Shown in pieces: positions 17,410 through 25,834 of a DNA stretch of 40,641 nt. The position numbers were made by a program, and so were the translations under genes. Under the pieces are notes generated by a model. It saw nothing but the letters and a program-made list of their open reading frames with translations, was not told where the DNA came from and ran no database searches. The DNA is taken from positions 1 to 40,641 of the forward strand of contig NZ_JAUPEV010000015.1 in the NCBI RefSeq assembly GCF_030686155.1, read 5' to 3'. The DNA is from Helicobacter_J cappadocius (GTDB taxonomy: Bacteria; Campylobacterota; Campylobacteria; Campylobacterales; Helicobacteraceae). Each line of letters begins with the position of its first letter. The stretch's first letter is position 1.

Positions 17410-19554
17410 ATGCTTAAAATAAAAAACAAAATCAATCTTATCGGAAATGTTTTAGATATAGGTTTGTGTGAAGAAGAATATTTATTTGCAGATCATTACT
17501 ATCGAATTTATAAATTTTCTTTAAAAGAATTTATTTTTTCCTTTAGTAAACAGGTTGCTAAAAATATTGAACCTCATCATCGATATTCAAAAGCAGTCAG
17601 TTGTTCTATGGATGGATATGTCTGTATGCCTAAAACCAAAAGCTCCATAGGCAGTATTTACAAAATTGACGAAAATGGTATTTCTGTAGCTTCTAGACTA
17701 AAATGGCATAGAGCTGATATAAGTGTGTCAGTATTTTCAAAAGATTGCAAATATTTAGCAACAGGTGGCGAAGATGGAAGAATGTTTATCTATGCACATC
17801 CCAGCCATAAGCTTAGCACATTTTTACCGCGAAGACCTGATTATATTTCTTGTATTATTTTTGACTCACAATCTAAGATTGTTTGCTATGCTTCTTATGA
17901 TTTGACACTAACAATTTATGATTTGCAAAAGGATTCTTTGATATGCACTATCGATACTCCGAGCGTTATTGAGGATATGATTTTTTTTCAAAAAGACACA
18001 AAGATATTCTATGTTTGTAAAAGTGGTGAAACAGGTATTTTTAACCTCAAAACCAATGAAGATAAACATCAAATGAGTCTTTCTTACTGGCCAACCAAGG
18101 TGATGTTGAATTTTGATGAAAGTTTTGCCTATATAGGTACTAGAGAAGATATTTTATATATTCAAAGTCTTAAAGAAACCTCTATAGTTTTTACCATAAA
18201 TCTTTCATCAAAAGGGGTTACCTGTATAAAAGGATTTGATGATTTTATTTTCATCTGTTTTGCAGATGGGAGTATTCATATTATCGATAGATTTTATAAA
18301 CTAGATGAATTTTTGAAGGTTTTAAATGAAGAAGGTTTTGAAGCTGCAAAAATTTTTGCCAATGAACATAATGTGTTGCTTAAAACCCTAGAAGTATATA
18401 CCAGAGTTAAAAACAACTCTTGGAAGGAAGTTCTTAAAAGTGTTACCAAGCTTCTAACAATAAACCAAATTGAAGAAATACTCAACATTACTGCTCCTTA
18501 TTTTGAAGATCCAGCCAAAGAAAAAGAAATTAAAAAATACATAGAAGAAAAATCTTTCATACAGAATTTTTTAGGTGCCTTTAGAGAGAATGATTATCCA
18601 AAAGCATACGAAATAGCAATAGATCATCCTTGTATCAAAAGTCTTAATGAATATCAAGTGATGGAGGATTATTTTGATGATATTTACAATCTAGCCCAAC
18701 AGCTTATTGCAAGAGACATTGCCTCTAGTAAAGAAAAAATTCAAGATTTTTTATTGCCATTTGAACACATACCAGAGAAGAAACCTCTAATTCTAACCCT
18801 TATTAACGAGTGTGATAAATATCTTTTAGGTGAAAAATATGCCAAAGCAAAAGATTTTACGAATTATTTTTTACTTATCACACAATGCCCTTTTCTTAAA
18901 AATACGCAAACTTATCAAAAAATGTATTTCACATGTGAGAAAATGACTCACCAAGCACAAGATCTCATTGCAGCAAAAAAATATCCTAAAGCTCAAGAAT
19001 ATTTAAATTTCTTGGCTACTATCGACCCTTTTAGAGAGTTTGCAAACAAATTTCAAAATTATTTGAATAACATTGAAAAATTTACAGAGTTTTATAAAAA
19101 GAAGGATTATTTGGGGTGTTATAAAATACTTGAAGTATGTCCTGAAATAGACTCTTCAGATGAATATCTAGCCCTCTATGAAGAAATAAATAAGGTTTTT
19201 GAAGAAACCAAAATAATAGCTCAAAAAGGCGAGACCGTCAAAGTTTATTCTGTTTTGCAGAAATTTTCTGCTCTTAAGTATTGGAAAAATAAAATTGACA
19301 TTACAATGAAAATAGCTTATCTTTATGAAATCAAAAAAGCCCTCAAACTTGAAAGAACAGATGTAGATTGGGAGGAAAGTTTGATTGAATACATCAAAAG
19401 ATATGGGAAAGATGATGAAATCTGCGAACTCTGCAAGACCGAAGAAAGGCTCAAAGCAATTCTCCAAGACCTTCAAGATATAGAAAATGCTCCTAAAAAA
19501 ATCTCTGGAAATATTAACCATATTCAAAGTATTATCATTTTGAATAAATCATAG
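17410..19554 (+). CDS. Beta-propeller plus alpha-solenoid protein, unknown function
   Basis: Not recognised as a characterised gene. The 714-residue protein has no signal peptide or membrane helix. Residues 1 to about 300 look like WD40-type propeller blades (YLATGGEDGRMFIYAH near 115-130, YASYDLTLTIYDLQ near 160, FADGSIHIIDR near 285). Residues about 300-700 are helical and repeat: a ~40-residue unit recurs with an aromatic/Leu helix ending in an Asp/Cys-Pro turn (HPCI P407, FEHIP P455, CPFL P494, IDPF P540, CPEI P578). This resembles a TPR-like solenoid. It lies 11 nt before hypA and after a divergent ispG, so it probably leads the long plus-strand run. A scaffold or trafficking role is only inference. 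Confidence 0.75.
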   Translation: MLKIKNKINLIGNVLDIGLCEEEYLFADHYYRIYKFSLKEFIFSFSKQVAKNIEPHHRYSKAVSCSMDGYVCMPKTKSSIGSIYKIDENGISVASRLKWHRADISVSVFSKDCKYLATGGEDGRMFIYAHPSHKLSTFLPRRPDYISCIIFDSQSKIVCYASYDLTLTIYDLQKDSLICTIDTPSVIEDMIFFQKDTKIFYVCKSGETGIFNLKTNEDKHQMSLSYWPTKVMLNFDESFAYIGTREDILYIQSLKETSIVFTINLSSKGVTCIKGFDDFIFICFADGSIHIIDRFYKLDEFLKVLNEEGFEAAKIFANEHNVLLKTLEVYTRVKNNSWKEVLKSVTKLLTINQIEEILNITAPYFEDPAKEKEIKKYIEEKSFIQNFLGAFRENDYPKAYEIAIDHPCIKSLNEYQVMEDYFDDIYNLAQQLIARDIASSKEKIQDFLLPFEHIPEKKPLILTLINECDKYLLGEKYAKAKDFTNYFLLITQCPFLKNTQTYQKMYFTCEKMTHQAQDLIAAKKYPKAQEYLNFLATIDPFREFANKFQNYLNNIEKFTEFYKKKDYLGCYKILEVCPEIDSSDEYLALYEEINKVFEETKIIAQKGETVKVYSVLQKFSALKYWKNKIDITMKIAYLYEIKKALKLERTDVDWEESLIEYIKRYGKDDEICELCKTEERLKAILQDLQDIENAPKKISGNINHIQSIIILNKS

Positions 19555-19565
19555 AAAGGACATAA

Positions 19566-19925
19566 ATGCACGAATATTCTGTTGTATCTTCTCTTATCGA
19601 GCTTTGCGAAGAGCATGTTCAAAAAAATAATGCCATCAAAATTGAAAAAATAGTCGTTGGAATTGGTCAAAGAAGCGGAATGGATAAAAGTCTATTTTTA
19701 AGTGCTTTTGAAACTTTTAAGGAAGAATCTAAAGTCTGCAGAGACGCTATTTTGGATATCGTTGATGAAAAAGTTGAGCTTACTTGTAAAAAATGTGGTT
19801 ATATATTTATTCCCGATAAGATCGAGTATGGAATTTGCCCTCAATGCAAAAGTTCTAATCTAGAAATTACCAAAGGAAGGGATATGAATTTGTTATCTCT
19901 AGAAATGATAGGGGAAGATCAATGA
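19566..19925 (+). CDS. hypA: HypA, nickel metallochaperone
   Basis: Delivers nickel to hydrogenase and, in H. pylori, to urease with UreE. The 119-residue protein keeps the N-terminal MHE nickel site and a zinc site with C74, C77, C91 and C94 (CKKC and CPQC), at the same numbering as the H. pylori protein. GAAAGGA precedes the ATG. It overlaps the coiled-coil gene by 4 nt. It sits 14 kb from hypE/hypF, so hyp genes are split here. Confidence 0.97.
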   Translation: MHEYSVVSSLIELCEEHVQKNNAIKIEKIVVGIGQRSGMDKSLFLSAFETFKEESKVCRDAILDIVDEKVELTCKKCGYIFIPDKIEYGICPQCKSSNLEITKGRDMNLLSLEMIGEDQ

Positions 19926-20512
19926 AAGAAGATAGGCAAATTTTTCAAGAGTTTGTTCAAAAGAGTTCAGAGATAAAAGAAACCTGGGAGATTGCAAAAT
20001 TATTTGAAGAAGAACGTGAAAAATTCAAGCAAGAACTCCTAAACTATGAAAATGAAATCAAACAAGCAAAAAAATTCTTAAAAGATTTTAGAGCAGAATC
20101 TTCAAGAATAAAAGAAGAAATCAAAGAACTAGAAGAGTTAAAACTTAAAAGAATCCAAGAAATACAAGCCCTTAGAGAAGAGGTTTTTAAACAAAAAATA
20201 AAAAAGAAAATTTCCAAACTAAAGGTTGAAAAAGATGAGATACAGCATGAAAAAAAAGATGAGATATTACCTAAACCTGTAGAAATGATTGATATTTATC
20301 TAAAAGATGGCAGTGTAGCAAAAGCAAGACCTACAAAAAAAGTTTATACGGATACTTTGTATAAAAAATACAGAGTGGTTCTCAAGGAAAACAAATCTCT
20401 CAAAGATCGGATATTGGAGTTTGAACTCGAAAATTCCAAATTAAAAATAGAACTAAGAGATTTTTATACCGAAGATATGTTAAAAACCAATAATAAATCA
20501 AAAGAGGATTAA
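19922..20512 (+). CDS. Coiled-coil hypothetical protein
   Basis: Function not recognised. The 196-residue, Lys/Glu-rich, soluble protein has two predicted coiled coils, about residues 25-105 (heptad-like EELEELKLKRIQEIQALREE) and 150-185, around a short beta-rich piece (IDIYLKDGSVAKARPTKK, about 122-140). It overlaps hypA by ATGA and ends 7 nt before lpxB. As I recall, H. pylori also has a hypothetical gene (HP0868) at this place between hypA and lpxB, which suggests a conserved lineage-specific gene rather than a chance reading frame. Confidence 0.75.
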   Translation: MKEDRQIFQEFVQKSSEIKETWEIAKLFEEEREKFKQELLNYENEIKQAKKFLKDFRAESSRIKEEIKELEELKLKRIQEIQALREEVFKQKIKKKISKLKVEKDEIQHEKKDEILPKPVEMIDIYLKDGSVAKARPTKKVYTDTLYKKYRVVLKENKSLKDRILEFELENSKLKIELRDFYTEDMLKTNNKSKED

Positions 20513-20519
20513 GATTAAA

Positions 20520-21587
20520 ATGAAAAAAATACTAATCAGTGCTCTTGAGCCTAGTTCAAATATTCATCTAAGAGAACTTAAGAAATATTTAAAGGATATT
20601 GAATTTATAGGTATTTTTGATGAAGATTTAGGTTCCCCCCTATATAGCCCAAAAAAATTCTCTACTATGGCATTTTTGGATGTACTTAAAAAAATAAAAT
20701 TTTTCTATAAAGCAAATAAGAAAATGATAGAATTATCCAAGGATGCTGATTTGGTGCTTTTATTGGATTCTTCTTCTTTTAATATTCCACTGGCAAAAGG
20801 TATTAAAAAAATAAATCAGAATAAACCTATTATCTATTACATATTGCCACAAGTTTGGGCATGGAAGGCATGGAGGGCAAAAAAAATTGAGAAATATTGC
20901 GACAGACTTGGTGCAATACTTCCCTTTGAAACAACTTTTTATGAAAAAAAAGCACAATATGTAGGACATCCACTACTAGATGAAATACCACATTATAAGA
21001 AAAAACAAAGTGATGGAAGTATTGTTTTTATGCCCGGAAGCAGACAAGGGGAGATAAAACGGATATTTCCTATTTTCCTAGAAGTTGCAAAAAAAATAAA
21101 GAATAAAAAAAAGATTCTAATTATCCCTCACTCCTTTAAGAATTCTGATCTTTATTCAATTTATGGAAAAGATGTTGACGAATTTGATATTTCCTTTGAC
21201 ACACATAAAAGTCTTTATGAGGCTGAATTTGCTTTTATTTGTAGTGGGACAGCAACACTTGAAGCAACATTGATTGGAACTCCTTTTGTGTTGGGTTACA
21301 AAATGAAAAAAATTGATTTTTTTATAACAAGAATATTTGTAAAGCTTTCTTGTATTGGTCTAGCAAATATATTTTACAATGCACTAAATAATGAATATCC
21401 TGGCAAGGGAAAAACAAGGCTACATCAAGAATTAGTTCAAGAAGATCTCAATTGTGAAAATCTAATAAACGCCTATGAATCCATAAATAGAGAAAAATTT
21501 TTGATAGAATCTGAAAAAATTAGAGAGTATCTAAGACATGGAAGTGCAGAAAATATTGCGAATTGGATAAAATTAACATTGAATTAA
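20520..21587 (+). CDS. lpxB: LpxB, lipid-A-disaccharide synthase
   Basis: Condenses UDP-diacylglucosamine with lipid X to the tetraacyl lipid A disaccharide at the inner membrane. The 355-residue protein is of usual length and carries the GT19 features SALEPSSNIHL near the start (a variant of the usual AGExSGD), YILPQVWAWKAWRAKKIEK near residue 105, PFET-xx-YEK, VGHPLLDE, the PGSRQGEIKRIFP motif near residue 172, and CSGTATLEATLIGTPFVLGYK near 240. It starts 7 nt after the coiled-coil gene. Confidence 0.95.
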   Translation: MKKILISALEPSSNIHLRELKKYLKDIEFIGIFDEDLGSPLYSPKKFSTMAFLDVLKKIKFFYKANKKMIELSKDADLVLLLDSSSFNIPLAKGIKKINQNKPIIYYILPQVWAWKAWRAKKIEKYCDRLGAILPFETTFYEKKAQYVGHPLLDEIPHYKKKQSDGSIVFMPGSRQGEIKRIFPIFLEVAKKIKNKKKILIIPHSFKNSDLYSIYGKDVDEFDISFDTHKSLYEAEFAFICSGTATLEATLIGTPFVLGYKMKKIDFFITRIFVKLSCIGLANIFYNALNNEYPGKGKTRLHQELVQEDLNCENLINAYESINREKFLIESEKIREYLRHGSAENIANWIKLTLN

Positions 21588-21636
21588 CCTCAAATTTTAT
21601 ATGATTACATTTTTTAAGTTATAGGAGATTGTAGAA

Positions 21637-22128
21637 ATGAATAAAGAACCTATGAGTCAATATGGGTACGAAAAGCTCTGTGCAGAACTAAAAAACCTCA
21701 AAGAGGTGGAGCGTCCAAATATTGTCAAAGAAATAGATATTGCTAGAGGGCATGGCGATCTCAAAGAAAATGCTGAATATCACGCCGCAAAAGAAAAGCA
21801 GGTTTTTATAGAAGCTAGAATTAATGATTTGAGTGAAATTCTAAATAACTCTCAAGTTATTGATCCTTCAAAACTTCCACACGATAAGGTGAGTTTTGGT
21901 AGTACTGTAAAAATTTTAAATTTAGATAACGATAAAGAGTTTATTTATAGTATTGTTGGAAGCGTAGAGAGCGATCCTTCTAGTGGTCTTATTTCTTTTG
22001 GCTCTCCTATTGCAAAAAGTTTGATCGGAAAAGCACCTGGCGATGAAGTAAATATAAAACTTCCTAATGGAGAAAATAGTTTTGAAATTTTGGAAGTTTT
22101 TTATCAAGATATAAAGTTTGAAAAATGA
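21637..22128 (+). CDS. greA: GreA, transcript cleavage elongation factor
   Basis: Rescues backtracked RNA polymerase by stimulating transcript cleavage. The 163-residue protein has the long N-terminal coiled coil with the acidic tip (ARGHGDLKENAEYHAAKE at about 35-52, containing the catalytic Asp/Glu pair) and the C-terminal FKBP-like domain (SPIAKSLIGKAPGDEV). TAGGAGAT precedes the ATG. The stop overlaps the dut start by 4 nt. Confidence 0.97.
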   Translation: MNKEPMSQYGYEKLCAELKNLKEVERPNIVKEIDIARGHGDLKENAEYHAAKEKQVFIEARINDLSEILNNSQVIDPSKLPHDKVSFGSTVKILNLDNDKEFIYSIVGSVESDPSSGLISFGSPIAKSLIGKAPGDEVNIKLPNGENSFEILEVFYQDIKFEK

Positions 22129-22556
22129 ATATAAAAATCAAAAAACTGCATCCAGATGCACTTGTGCCAAAATATCAAACATTGCAAGCAGCAGGTTTTG
22201 ATATTCACTCCATTGAGGATACTATAGTTGCAGCACAAGAGAGTAAGCTTATCAAAACCGGATTGAGCATGTCTATACAAAATGGATATGAATTACAAAT
22301 CAGACCTAGAAGTGGTCTCGCACTCAAACATTCTATCAGTGTATTAAATTCTCCAGGCACTATTGATAGCGATTATCGCGGGGAAATTATGGTAATTTTA
22401 ATCAACCACTCTACACAAGAGTTTGCAATCAAAAAAGGTGATAGAATTGCACAAGGAGTAGTTAGCAAGGTTTATCAAGCTGATTTTATAGAAGTTGAAG
22501 AACTTGATGATACTCTTAGAGGCTCAGGTGGTTTTGGTAGCAGTGGAATCAAATAA
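22125..22556 (+). CDS. dut: dUTPase (deoxyuridine 5'-triphosphate nucleotidohydrolase)
   Basis: Hydrolyses dUTP to dUMP, keeping uracil out of DNA. The 143-residue trimeric-type protein shows the five motifs in order: AAGFDIHS, RPRSGLALKH, SPGTIDSDYRGEI, GDRIAQGVV and the C-terminal RGSGGFGSSG arm. It overlaps greA by ATGA. Confidence 0.97.
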   Translation: MNIKIKKLHPDALVPKYQTLQAAGFDIHSIEDTIVAAQESKLIKTGLSMSIQNGYELQIRPRSGLALKHSISVLNSPGTIDSDYRGEIMVILINHSTQEFAIKKGDRIAQGVVSKVYQADFIEVEELDDTLRGSGGFGSSGIK

Positions 22557-22571
22557 AGAGGAGTAAAAAAA

Positions 22572-23258
22572 GTGAGCATTAAAGATAATATCAAACAAAT
22601 ACAAGAAGAATTTAAGGGCGATGAAAAAATTTTAGAAAGTGCTTTCAAACTAGAGAGGTTTTACAATAAGTATAAATATATTTTATTTGCAATTATCATA
22701 GCGTTGTTGGTATGGTTTTTGTATTACCAATTTTCAATCTATCAAGAAAACAAAAAAGCTCAAAATATAACTCAAATCTATAATCAGTTATTAAAAGATC
22801 CAAACAATCAAGCATTGCTTGATAACTTAAAATCCAAATCAAAAGACCTATATGATCTCTATAGGTATACACAAGCTATGAAAAATGCAGATGTAAAAGA
22901 GCTTAAAGAAATCATAGATTCTAGGGGTTCTATGGATAAAAAAAATCCTGATATAATCAAAATCTTAGCAGAGTATCAATACGCTTCTTATTTAAAAAAT
23001 CCTCAAGCACTACAAGCTATGACAGATACTGGAATGAAAGACTTTTCGATACTTCAAGAGGCTTATTTACTACAACAAAATGGAAAAATACAAGAAGCTC
23101 AAAACTTGCTAAATCAAATAAGTGCTTCTTCAAGCACATTCCAGATAGCAAATCTATTGAAACATTATGGCGTCAAAGATTTTAGTTCAATTGAAAAAAT
23201 AAAAAATAATTTAAATAAAGAATCCACTAACAACGAGGATAAAAGTGATAAAAAATAG
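22572..23258 (+). CDS. YfgM-like membrane-anchored TPR protein
   Basis: The 228-residue protein has a ~33-residue cytosolic head, one membrane helix (about residues 36-56, YILFAIIIALLVWFLYYQ) and a periplasmic helical region with TPR-like pairs (ITQIYNQLLKDPNNQALLDNL, EAYLLQQNGKIQEAQNLLNQI). This layout and length match E. coli YfgM, an ancillary subunit of SecYEG that helps periplasmic folding. The start is GTG with GAGGAG 8 nt upstream. It overlaps the next lipoprotein gene by 14 nt; in E. coli yfgM is followed directly by bamB. The homology is inferred from topology and context. Confidence 0.65.
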   Translation: MSIKDNIKQIQEEFKGDEKILESAFKLERFYNKYKYILFAIIIALLVWFLYYQFSIYQENKKAQNITQIYNQLLKDPNNQALLDNLKSKSKDLYDLYRYTQAMKNADVKELKEIIDSRGSMDKKNPDIIKILAEYQYASYLKNPQALQAMTDTGMKDFSILQEAYLLQQNGKIQEAQNLLNQISASSSTFQIANLLKHYGVKDFSSIEKIKNNLNKESTNNEDKSDKK

Positions 23259-24267
23259 TTTTGTTTATCTTATATTTGCGATTTTATTTGTTTTTGTGGG
23301 ATGCAGTTCAAAAAAGTTTTTTGAACCTACAAAAATAGATAGTTTTATGAAATTTAAAGACAAACTAACCGATCATATACAAACCTCTAATCGTTTCGGG
23401 GCTGTATTGAAAAATGGTTCAGTTATAACCCAAAATGGGGTTAGTTATATCAAGCTAGATAAAAATTCTTTGTTTTTAAATGACTCTGATGATTATTATA
23501 TCATTACTCAAAAATGCGATCAAATAGAGCTCATCAACAAAAAAACTCAAGAGTCCATTTTTATCCCTGTAGATACTTGTGCTTTGAGTGCTTCAATAAA
23601 AGCGGATAAACTCGCAGTTATTTTAGCTGATAACTCTACTAACATTTATGATATCAAAACAAAAGAAATTCTCTTTTCCCAAAAAGGTACCCCTAGTATA
23701 GCCATCAACTCCCTCTTAAGTGCCCCAATTTTCTTGGATACATTGGTTGTTTTTCCAACCTTAGATGGAAGACTTTTGGTGGTGGATGAAAAATCTTATA
23801 GTATTGTTAGAAATATTATTATTAATAGTGAAAAATTTTTCAATAATGTGATTTATCTAATGGTAGATGGAGAAAATATGTTTGCCGCTACTCCAAAACG
23901 TATCATGTCTATTATTTCTGGACGAGAGTTTAGCTATGATGCAGATATTAGGGATATATTATATGATAAGAATTACCTTTATGTTTTGACTCTTGAAGGT
24001 CAAATTATTCAGCTTGATAAAACCTTAAGAGAAACAAATAAAGTCAAGCTACCCTTTGCGACTTTGAATGCCATAGTTGTGATAGGTAATAAATTATATA
24101 CTATCGAAAAAACAGGCTATCTTATTGAACTAAATATTGATAATTTTACCTATAAGGTGATTGAGGTCAAAGGCATGTTTGGGAAAAAGAAACTTGATAA
24201 AATAAATTTTTATGACAAAAATAGAATTTACTACGACCAATATTATATTGATTTTACTAAAGAGTAA
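23245..24267 (+). CDS. Lipoprotein with beta-propeller repeats (BamB-like)
   Basis: The 340-residue protein opens with a lipoprotein signal peptide (FVYLIFAILFVFVGCSS) with the lipobox Cys at residue 20. The rest is rich in beta-strands with repeated propeller-like units (AVILADNSTNIYDIKTKEI, LVVFPTLDGRLLVVDEKSY, LYVLTLEGQIIQLDKT, LYTIEKTGYLIELNID), as in BamB/YfgL and PQQ-type propellers. GTG start with GAGGAT upstream, overlapping the YfgM-like gene by 14 nt. The BamB assignment rests on the lipobox, propeller pattern and gene pair; it is not certain that it joins the BAM complex. Confidence 0.65.
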   Translation: MIKNSFVYLIFAILFVFVGCSSKKFFEPTKIDSFMKFKDKLTDHIQTSNRFGAVLKNGSVITQNGVSYIKLDKNSLFLNDSDDYYIITQKCDQIELINKKTQESIFIPVDTCALSASIKADKLAVILADNSTNIYDIKTKEILFSQKGTPSIAINSLLSAPIFLDTLVVFPTLDGRLLVVDEKSYSIVRNIIINSEKFFNNVIYLMVDGENMFAATPKRIMSIISGREFSYDADIRDILYDKNYLYVLTLEGQIIQLDKTLRETNKVKLPFATLNAIVVIGNKLYTIEKTGYLIELNIDNFTYKVIEVKGMFGKKKLDKINFYDKNRIYYDQYYIDFTKE

Positions 24268-24270
24268 TAA

Positions 24271-24912
24271 ATGATACTTTGCGATATAGGAAATACTTAT
24301 ATTCATTTTTGTGATACATATAAAATTTGGAAAAATCTTCCTGATGAAATAAACAAAAAAGAACTTTCTTCAGATGTTTATTATATTAGCGTGAATTCTA
24401 TCAACGAGAAAAAACTTCTCAAGGCTCATAAAAACTCTTATAACATTGCTAGTATTGTCAATCTTGATACTCCTTATGTAGGACTGGGGATAGATAGAAA
24501 AGCTGCTTGTTTGGGTGTAGAAAATGGAGTGATTATAGATGCTGGAAGTGCAATTACAGTGGATGTAATGGATGCTGGAAATCATTTAGGTGGAATTATA
24601 TTGCCAGGATTGGCGGCTTATACACAGGCTTATAGAAGCATTTCTCCTGCATTGGAAAAACGTATCAATTTTGGAATGGACTTTGATGAACTCCCTTTGA
24701 ATACTCAATCAGCTATCAGTTATGGTGCTATAAAAAGCGTAGTTTTGACTATAAAAGAAATCGTCGGCGATAAAAAAGCTTATTTTACAGGTGGTGATGG
24801 GAAATTTCTAGCAAAGTTTTTTGAAAAAGCTATTTATAGCGAAATGTTAGTCTTCAATGGTATGCAAATCTCTATAGACAAAGCCTTGAAAAAGCACAAG
24901 GAGCAAAAATGA
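24271..24912 (+). CDS. coaX: CoaX, type III pantothenate kinase
   Basis: First step of coenzyme A synthesis. The 213-residue protein is of the short Helicobacter type and has the ASKHA phosphate loop CDIGNTYIHF at the start, DAGSAITVDVMD near residue 90, GGIILPGLAAY, and the adenosine motif YFTGGDG near residue 171. It starts 3 nt after the lipoprotein gene and overlaps hisG by 4 nt. Confidence 0.95.
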   Translation: MILCDIGNTYIHFCDTYKIWKNLPDEINKKELSSDVYYISVNSINEKKLLKAHKNSYNIASIVNLDTPYVGLGIDRKAACLGVENGVIIDAGSAITVDVMDAGNHLGGIILPGLAAYTQAYRSISPALEKRINFGMDFDELPLNTQSAISYGAIKSVVLTIKEIVGDKKAYFTGGDGKFLAKFFEKAIYSEMLVFNGMQISIDKALKKHKEQK

Positions 24913-25529
24913 TAACTATTGCACTGCCAAAAGGTCGAGTTGCCGAGAAAACCTTAGAATTATTTCAAAAAATCTTGAAGCAAGAGTTTGTCTTTGAAGA
25001 TCGAAAACTTATTTTAGAATGTTCGGATTTTAGATTCTTGCTTGTACGTAGTCAAGATGTTCCTACCTATGTGCATTATCAGGCTGCCGATATTGGTGTG
25101 GTAGGGCTAGATGTATTGGAAGAAAGTGAGCTTGATTTATTACGTTTACTTGATTTAGGTATCGGAAAATGCAAGGTTGTTGTGGGATCTGAAATAGGAA
25201 AAAATATTGATTATCGAAAATCTAGAATAAAAATCGCCACTAAAATGCCCAATATCACCATTAAATATTTCTCCAAAAAAGCTATCCCTGTAGATGTTAT
25301 CAAACTCTATGGATCAATCGAACTAGCACCATTGGTGCAGCTCTCTGATGGAATTGTAGATATTGTTGAGACAGGGGCAACGATGAAACAAAACAACCTA
25401 AAGGTCGATGAAGTAATCATGGAATCAAGTGTCTATCTTATTGCCAACAAAAATAGCTTCTATGCTAAAAAACAAGCTATCTTTGATTTGCAAGCACAAT
25501 TACACTCATCAATAAAGGCAGTAAAATGA
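24909..25529 (+). CDS. hisG: HisG, ATP phosphoribosyltransferase, short form
   Basis: Catalyses the first step of histidine synthesis (ATP plus PRPP). The 206-residue protein starts ALPKGRVAEKTLELF, has VRSQDVPTYVHYQAADIGVVG near residue 50-70 and the PRPP-binding DIVETGATMKQN near residue 155. It ends at about 206 residues and so lacks the C-terminal ACT-like regulatory domain of long-form HisG (about 290-300 residues). Short forms normally need the HisZ subunit, which is not in this window. No other his gene is adjacent. It overlaps coaX and the next gene by 4 nt each. Confidence 0.94.
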   Translation: MITIALPKGRVAEKTLELFQKILKQEFVFEDRKLILECSDFRFLLVRSQDVPTYVHYQAADIGVVGLDVLEESELDLLRLLDLGIGKCKVVVGSEIGKNIDYRKSRIKIATKMPNITIKYFSKKAIPVDVIKLYGSIELAPLVQLSDGIVDIVETGATMKQNNLKVDEVIMESSVYLIANKNSFYAKKQAIFDLQAQLHSSIKAVK

Positions 25530-25834
25530 AAAAAATATTTTTTCTGTTTTTGTTCTTTTTGTCTCCACTTTTTTCCCAATGGCAAATGTTTAGTGATAAA
25601 ACAGATACCTATCTTTATAACACTATTACAGGTGAAGTATATATTCGCTATAAGAAAAATGGTAAAAATTACGAAGATGTATTTGTTAAAATGCCTAAAG
25701 GAGTGATTCCTCAAGGAAGTGAATTTGCCCCAGAAATTTCTGTAGAAACACCCAGCTCCTCTCAAAAAAAAGATTCCAAAATGGAAGCCATTAAAAAAGC
25801 TCAAGACATTATGAATCAATCTATTGGAGAATGA
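25526..25834 (+). CDS. Small exported hypothetical protein
   Basis: Not recognised. The 102-residue protein has a strong signal peptide (MKKIFFLFLFFLSPLFS, probable cut before QWQMF) and a short beta-rich core (YLYNTITGEVYIRYKKNG) followed by a Ser/Lys-rich tail. It overlaps hisG and the following membrane-protein gene by 4 nt each, so translation is coupled on both sides. Placement beside a putative metal membrane protein suggests a periplasmic partner, but that is inference. Confidence 0.7.
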   Translation: MKKIFFLFLFFLSPLFSQWQMFSDKTDTYLYNTITGEVYIRYKKNGKNYEDVFVKMPKGVIPQGSEFAPEISVETPSSSQKKDSKMEAIKKAQDIMNQSIGE

